From: Bacteroidia bacterium
GTDB taxonomy: Bacteria > Bacteroidota > Bacteroidia > Bacteroidales > Prolixibacteraceae
Length of the DNA: 54,397 nt
Assembly: GCA_026391655.1 (NCBI GenBank)
Contig: JAPLDR010000022.1
Coordinates: 108,667-163,063 of the forward strand
Direction of reading: 5' to 3'
A program made the translations under genes and the position numbers. This document shows positions 52,426 through 54,397 of this stretch, in pieces. The notes beneath the pieces are model-generated. The model made no database searches. It was not told where the DNA came from and worked only from the letters and a program-made list of their open reading frames with translations. How positions within the stretch are numbered: position 1 is the stretch's first letter; each line of letters starts with the position of its first letter.

Positions 52426-53119
52426 TGATGAGCCTCTTGCATTGAAGCAGATAAGCTCTTATATCGAAAAAACACCGTTTTTGGAAAGTGTGGCGCTTTG
52501 CCAAAGTGCTTTTGAGGCAATGAACTATCTGACAAATAATGAAGTCGATCTTATGTTTGTGGATATAAATATGCCCGATCTTAACGGTATGGATTTTGTT
52601 AAGTCGCTGACTCAAAGACCACAAGTCATTTTTACGACTGCTTACAGCGAATATGCTATGGAGGGTTTTCAGGTGGATGCGCTCGATTATATTCTGAAAC
52701 CAATCAGTTATGCTATTTTTCTTAAAGCAGCAAACAAGGCCATGACATGGTTTGAGTTAAATCACAAACAAGCTGAAATCATTCAAACCACACAGGATTG
52801 CATCTTCGTAAAGTCGGAATACAAACTGATCCGCATTCTTCTGTCTGAGATTAAGTACATCGAAAGCTCGAATGAATACATCCAGATTCACATGATTAAT
52901 GACGAGCCAATAACAACACTTATCCGCTTGAAAGTCATCGAAGAACAACTTCCGAAAGAAAAATTTATGCGTGTACATCGCTCATTTATTGTCAATCTCG
53001 ATAGGGTAAAAGTGATTGAGAGAAACCGGATTATATTTGATCATAATATTTATATACCGATTGGCGATCAATACAGAGATAGTTTTCAGTCTTTTATTGA
53101 TAAAACATTCTTGCTGTGA
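52400..53119 (+). CDS. LytTR-family response regulator
   Basis: The receiver domain (1-120) has the acidic pair DD (9-10), phospho-acceptor Asp55 (LMFVDINMPDLNG), Thr80 and Lys100 (YILKP). The LytTR DNA-binding domain spans about 140-235 (DCIFVKSEYKLIRILLSEIKYIESSNEY, MRVHRSFIVNLDRV). With the kinase it forms a LytS/LytR-type two-component system. No target promoter can be assigned. The downstream gene pair (PqqD-like/ATP-grasp) is a possible regulon member because it lies next on the same strand. Confidence 0.94.
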   Translation: MRIKCLSIDDEPLALKQISSYIEKTPFLESVALCQSAFEAMNYLTNNEVDLMFVDINMPDLNGMDFVKSLTQRPQVIFTTAYSEYAMEGFQVDALDYILKPISYAIFLKAANKAMTWFELNHKQAEIIQTTQDCIFVKSEYKLIRILLSEIKYIESSNEYIQIHMINDEPITTLIRLKVIEEQLPKEKFMRVHRSFIVNLDRVKVIERNRIIFDHNIYIPIGDQYRDSFQSFIDKTFLL

Positions 53120-53387
53120 AGCTATCAAAGATGTTGGTAAAGGCATTTTGAGTCAGTTAGCAATGGTTGCTCAGACTCTTTCGGACACTTTAAATGATTT
53201 AAATACTTTTGGTACTTCCCGCAAATGACTTACGGGGAAAAACAACCTTTCCACTTATCAATAAGGGCATTTCGTTGATTTTTTTTTTATACTTCGGGAA
53301 CAAAATTTATCTTCAACTCATATTTTAATAAGAATAAGAAGACTTTTTGCCAAGCTAGCGATCATTTTATCTGCAAAATTAACGACG

Positions 53388-53627
53388 ATGAAACTTAAAA
53401 AGAACATAGCCACCAGCGAAGAAGGTTTTATTTTTAACCCCGGCACAGGTGATTCTTTTTCAACAAATGATATTGGAACCGAGATACTCTCATTGCTTAA
53501 AGATGAAAAGTCGCCATATGCGATTATCGATATAATTTGCGCAAAGTATGATGTTGATCAAAGCCAGTTCGAAAAAGACCTGGATGATTATCTTTCTCAA
53601 TTAAAGGATTTCAACATTTTAGAATAG
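53388..53627 (+). CDS. PqqD-like protein (RRE-type fold)
   Basis: This 79-residue protein reads LKKNIATSEEGFIFNPGTGDSFSTNDIGTEIL, then SPYAIIDIICAKYDVDQSQFEKDLDDYLSQLKDFNILE. This is the PqqD pattern: two strands followed by three helices with an acidic helix. PqqD-like proteins act as recognition elements that present a peptide to a modifying enzyme (PQQ and many RiPPs). The ATP-grasp gene starts 1 bp after the stop, so the two are coupled. No precursor peptide is visible in the window. The leading 268 bp contain only a coding-like tail (53127-53228). Confidence 0.8.
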   Translation: MKLKKNIATSEEGFIFNPGTGDSFSTNDIGTEILSLLKDEKSPYAIIDIICAKYDVDQSQFEKDLDDYLSQLKDFNILE

Positions 53628-53628
53628 C

Positions 53629-54397
53629 ATGATGGAAAAGCAATTAAAAAATATGGGCATATTGGGAAAAAGGAAAATTGTAATTGCGGTCACAGCATTA
53701 AATGCCATAGACAGTCCCGGACCAGGTGTTGCTGTGATCCGTGCTATACGCGAATGTCCCGATTTTGAGGTTCGTATTATTGGCCTCGCGTACGAATCGC
53801 TCGAACCAGGCTTGTATATGCACGATATCGTTGATAAAACCTACCAGATTCCTTATCCGTCAGCTGGTACTGACAGCCTGATGGGTCGGCTCATGTATAT
53901 TCATGATCTCGAAAAGATAGATTTAATCATTCCTAATTTTGATGCCGAGCTTTTTAATTTCATTAAATTAAGAGATAAACTCAAGGAGGTCGGTATTCGT
54001 ACCTTCCTACCCGAATTAGCGCAATTTGAAGCTCGCGACAAAATAAAATTATATGAGTTCGGTAAAAAATACGAATTAATGATGCCGAAAGACAAAATTA
54101 TTTTTCAAGTCAAAGATCTCGCGGAAGCAGCCGAACAAATTGGGTATCCAATGGTAGTGAAGGGGAAGTTCTACGATGCTATTATTGCAAATACGCTCGA
54201 GCAGGCCCAAAAGGCGTTCTACAAAATTCAGGCAAAATGGGGGCTGCCTATTATCGTCCAGGAGTTTATCAATGGTACAGAAATCAATATTGCAGCTTTA
54301 GGCGATGGTGAAGGAAATGCAATCAGCGTGATCCCGATGCGAAAACTTTATATTACGGATAAAGGTAAAGCATGGGCAGGTATTACACTTGATGACT
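53629..54397 (+). CDS. ATP-grasp domain protein (3' end outside window)
   Basis: The open frame starts at either of two adjacent ATGs and runs off the window. It has a pre-ATP-grasp Rossmann domain (KIVIAVTALNAIDSPGPGVAVIRAIRE, IIGLAYESLEPGLYMHDIVDKTYQIPYPSAG, DLIIPNFDAEL) and the start of an ATP-grasp fold of the carbamoyl-phosphate-synthase-large type (LPELAQFEARDKIKLYEF, IGYPMVVKGKFYDA, PIIVQEFINGTEINIAALGD). ATP-grasp enzymes activate carboxylates for ligation to an amine or thiol. Coupled to a PqqD-like protein, a role in peptide or small-molecule ligation is possible; this is inference. Confidence 0.85.
   Translation, partial: MMEKQLKNMGILGKRKIVIAVTALNAIDSPGPGVAVIRAIRECPDFEVRIIGLAYESLEPGLYMHDIVDKTYQIPYPSAGTDSLMGRLMYIHDLEKIDLIIPNFDAELFNFIKLRDKLKEVGIRTFLPELAQFEARDKIKLYEFGKKYELMMPKDKIIFQVKDLAEAAEQIGYPMVVKGKFYDAIIANTLEQAQKAFYKIQAKWGLPIIVQEFINGTEINIAALGDGEGNAISVIPMRKLYITDKGKAWAGITLDD

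Noticed and set aside
1-54397. tRNA, rRNA, CRISPR array, prophage or insertion sequence
   Set aside because: No cloverleaf with a GTTCRA loop, no regularly spaced direct repeats and no transposase reading was noticed. A covariance-model scan would be needed to be certain.

Overview
The window comes from a member of the Bacteroidota, probably an anaerobic, fermentative Bacteroidales or Marinilabiliales relative. Supporting signs are type IX secretion genes (porU, gldJ), a FeoA-FeoB fusion, many starts preceded by the Bacteroidota -7 motif TAnnTTTG, few Shine-Dalgarno sites, SPII lipoproteins, DUF4251, an anaerobic sulfatase-maturating enzyme, IorAB and a carbamate kinase/ornithine carbamoyltransferase pair. 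No tRNA, rRNA, CRISPR array or intact insertion sequence was seen.

Layout. 1-4.6 kb (minus): a methyltransferase cut by the window edge, ispF, porU. 4.9-9.4 kb (plus): gldJ, murF, CCA-adding enzyme. 9.4-13 kb: a tandem hairpin repeat, an XPF-like nuclease, and a broken feoB with its small Cys-rich partner. 13-14.3 kb: an AT-rich accessory patch with a MntA-type nucleotidyltransferase, a HepT stub and an unknown coiled-coil membrane protein. 14.4-17.6 kb (minus): alcohol dehydrogenase, ornithine carbamoyltransferase, carbamate kinase. 17.8-24.2 kb: ftsK, lolA, pyk, aroQ, xerD. 24.4-33.3 kb: truncated XRE-cupin regulator, aminotransferase, LTA-synthase-like protein, DUF4251, queD, TetR-fabH, a damaged toxin-antitoxin pair, a broken sugar isomerase and a TonB-domain protein. 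33.6-39.4 kb: DUF2721, YgiQ, and a lipid operon (OlsF-like, diacylglycerol kinase-like, unknown). 39.5-44.2 kb (minus): iorBA, YjbQ, CAP lipoprotein, anSME. 44.4-54.4 kb (plus): TonB-dependent receptor, broken ornithine aminotransferase, WecA-like transferase, broken lipoprotein, a LytS/LytTR two-component pair, and a PqqD-like/ATP-grasp pair that runs off the end.

The most striking pattern is that at least seven genes have clean 5' and 3' ends but lack an internal block. They are feoB, the XRE-cupin regulator, a RelE/ParE-type toxin, a hydroxypyruvate-isomerase-like gene and ornithine aminotransferase, and less certainly hepT and a lipoprotein gene. A 27-codon ORF may be an eighth case. Some losses keep frame and some do not, and none falls in a gene expected to be essential. 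This is either real recent gene decay or a systematic assembly artefact; the sequence alone cannot decide. The best candidate for an under-described system is the PqqD-like plus ATP-grasp pair at the right edge, downstream of a two-component system whose sensor has a Met/Pro-rich loop.
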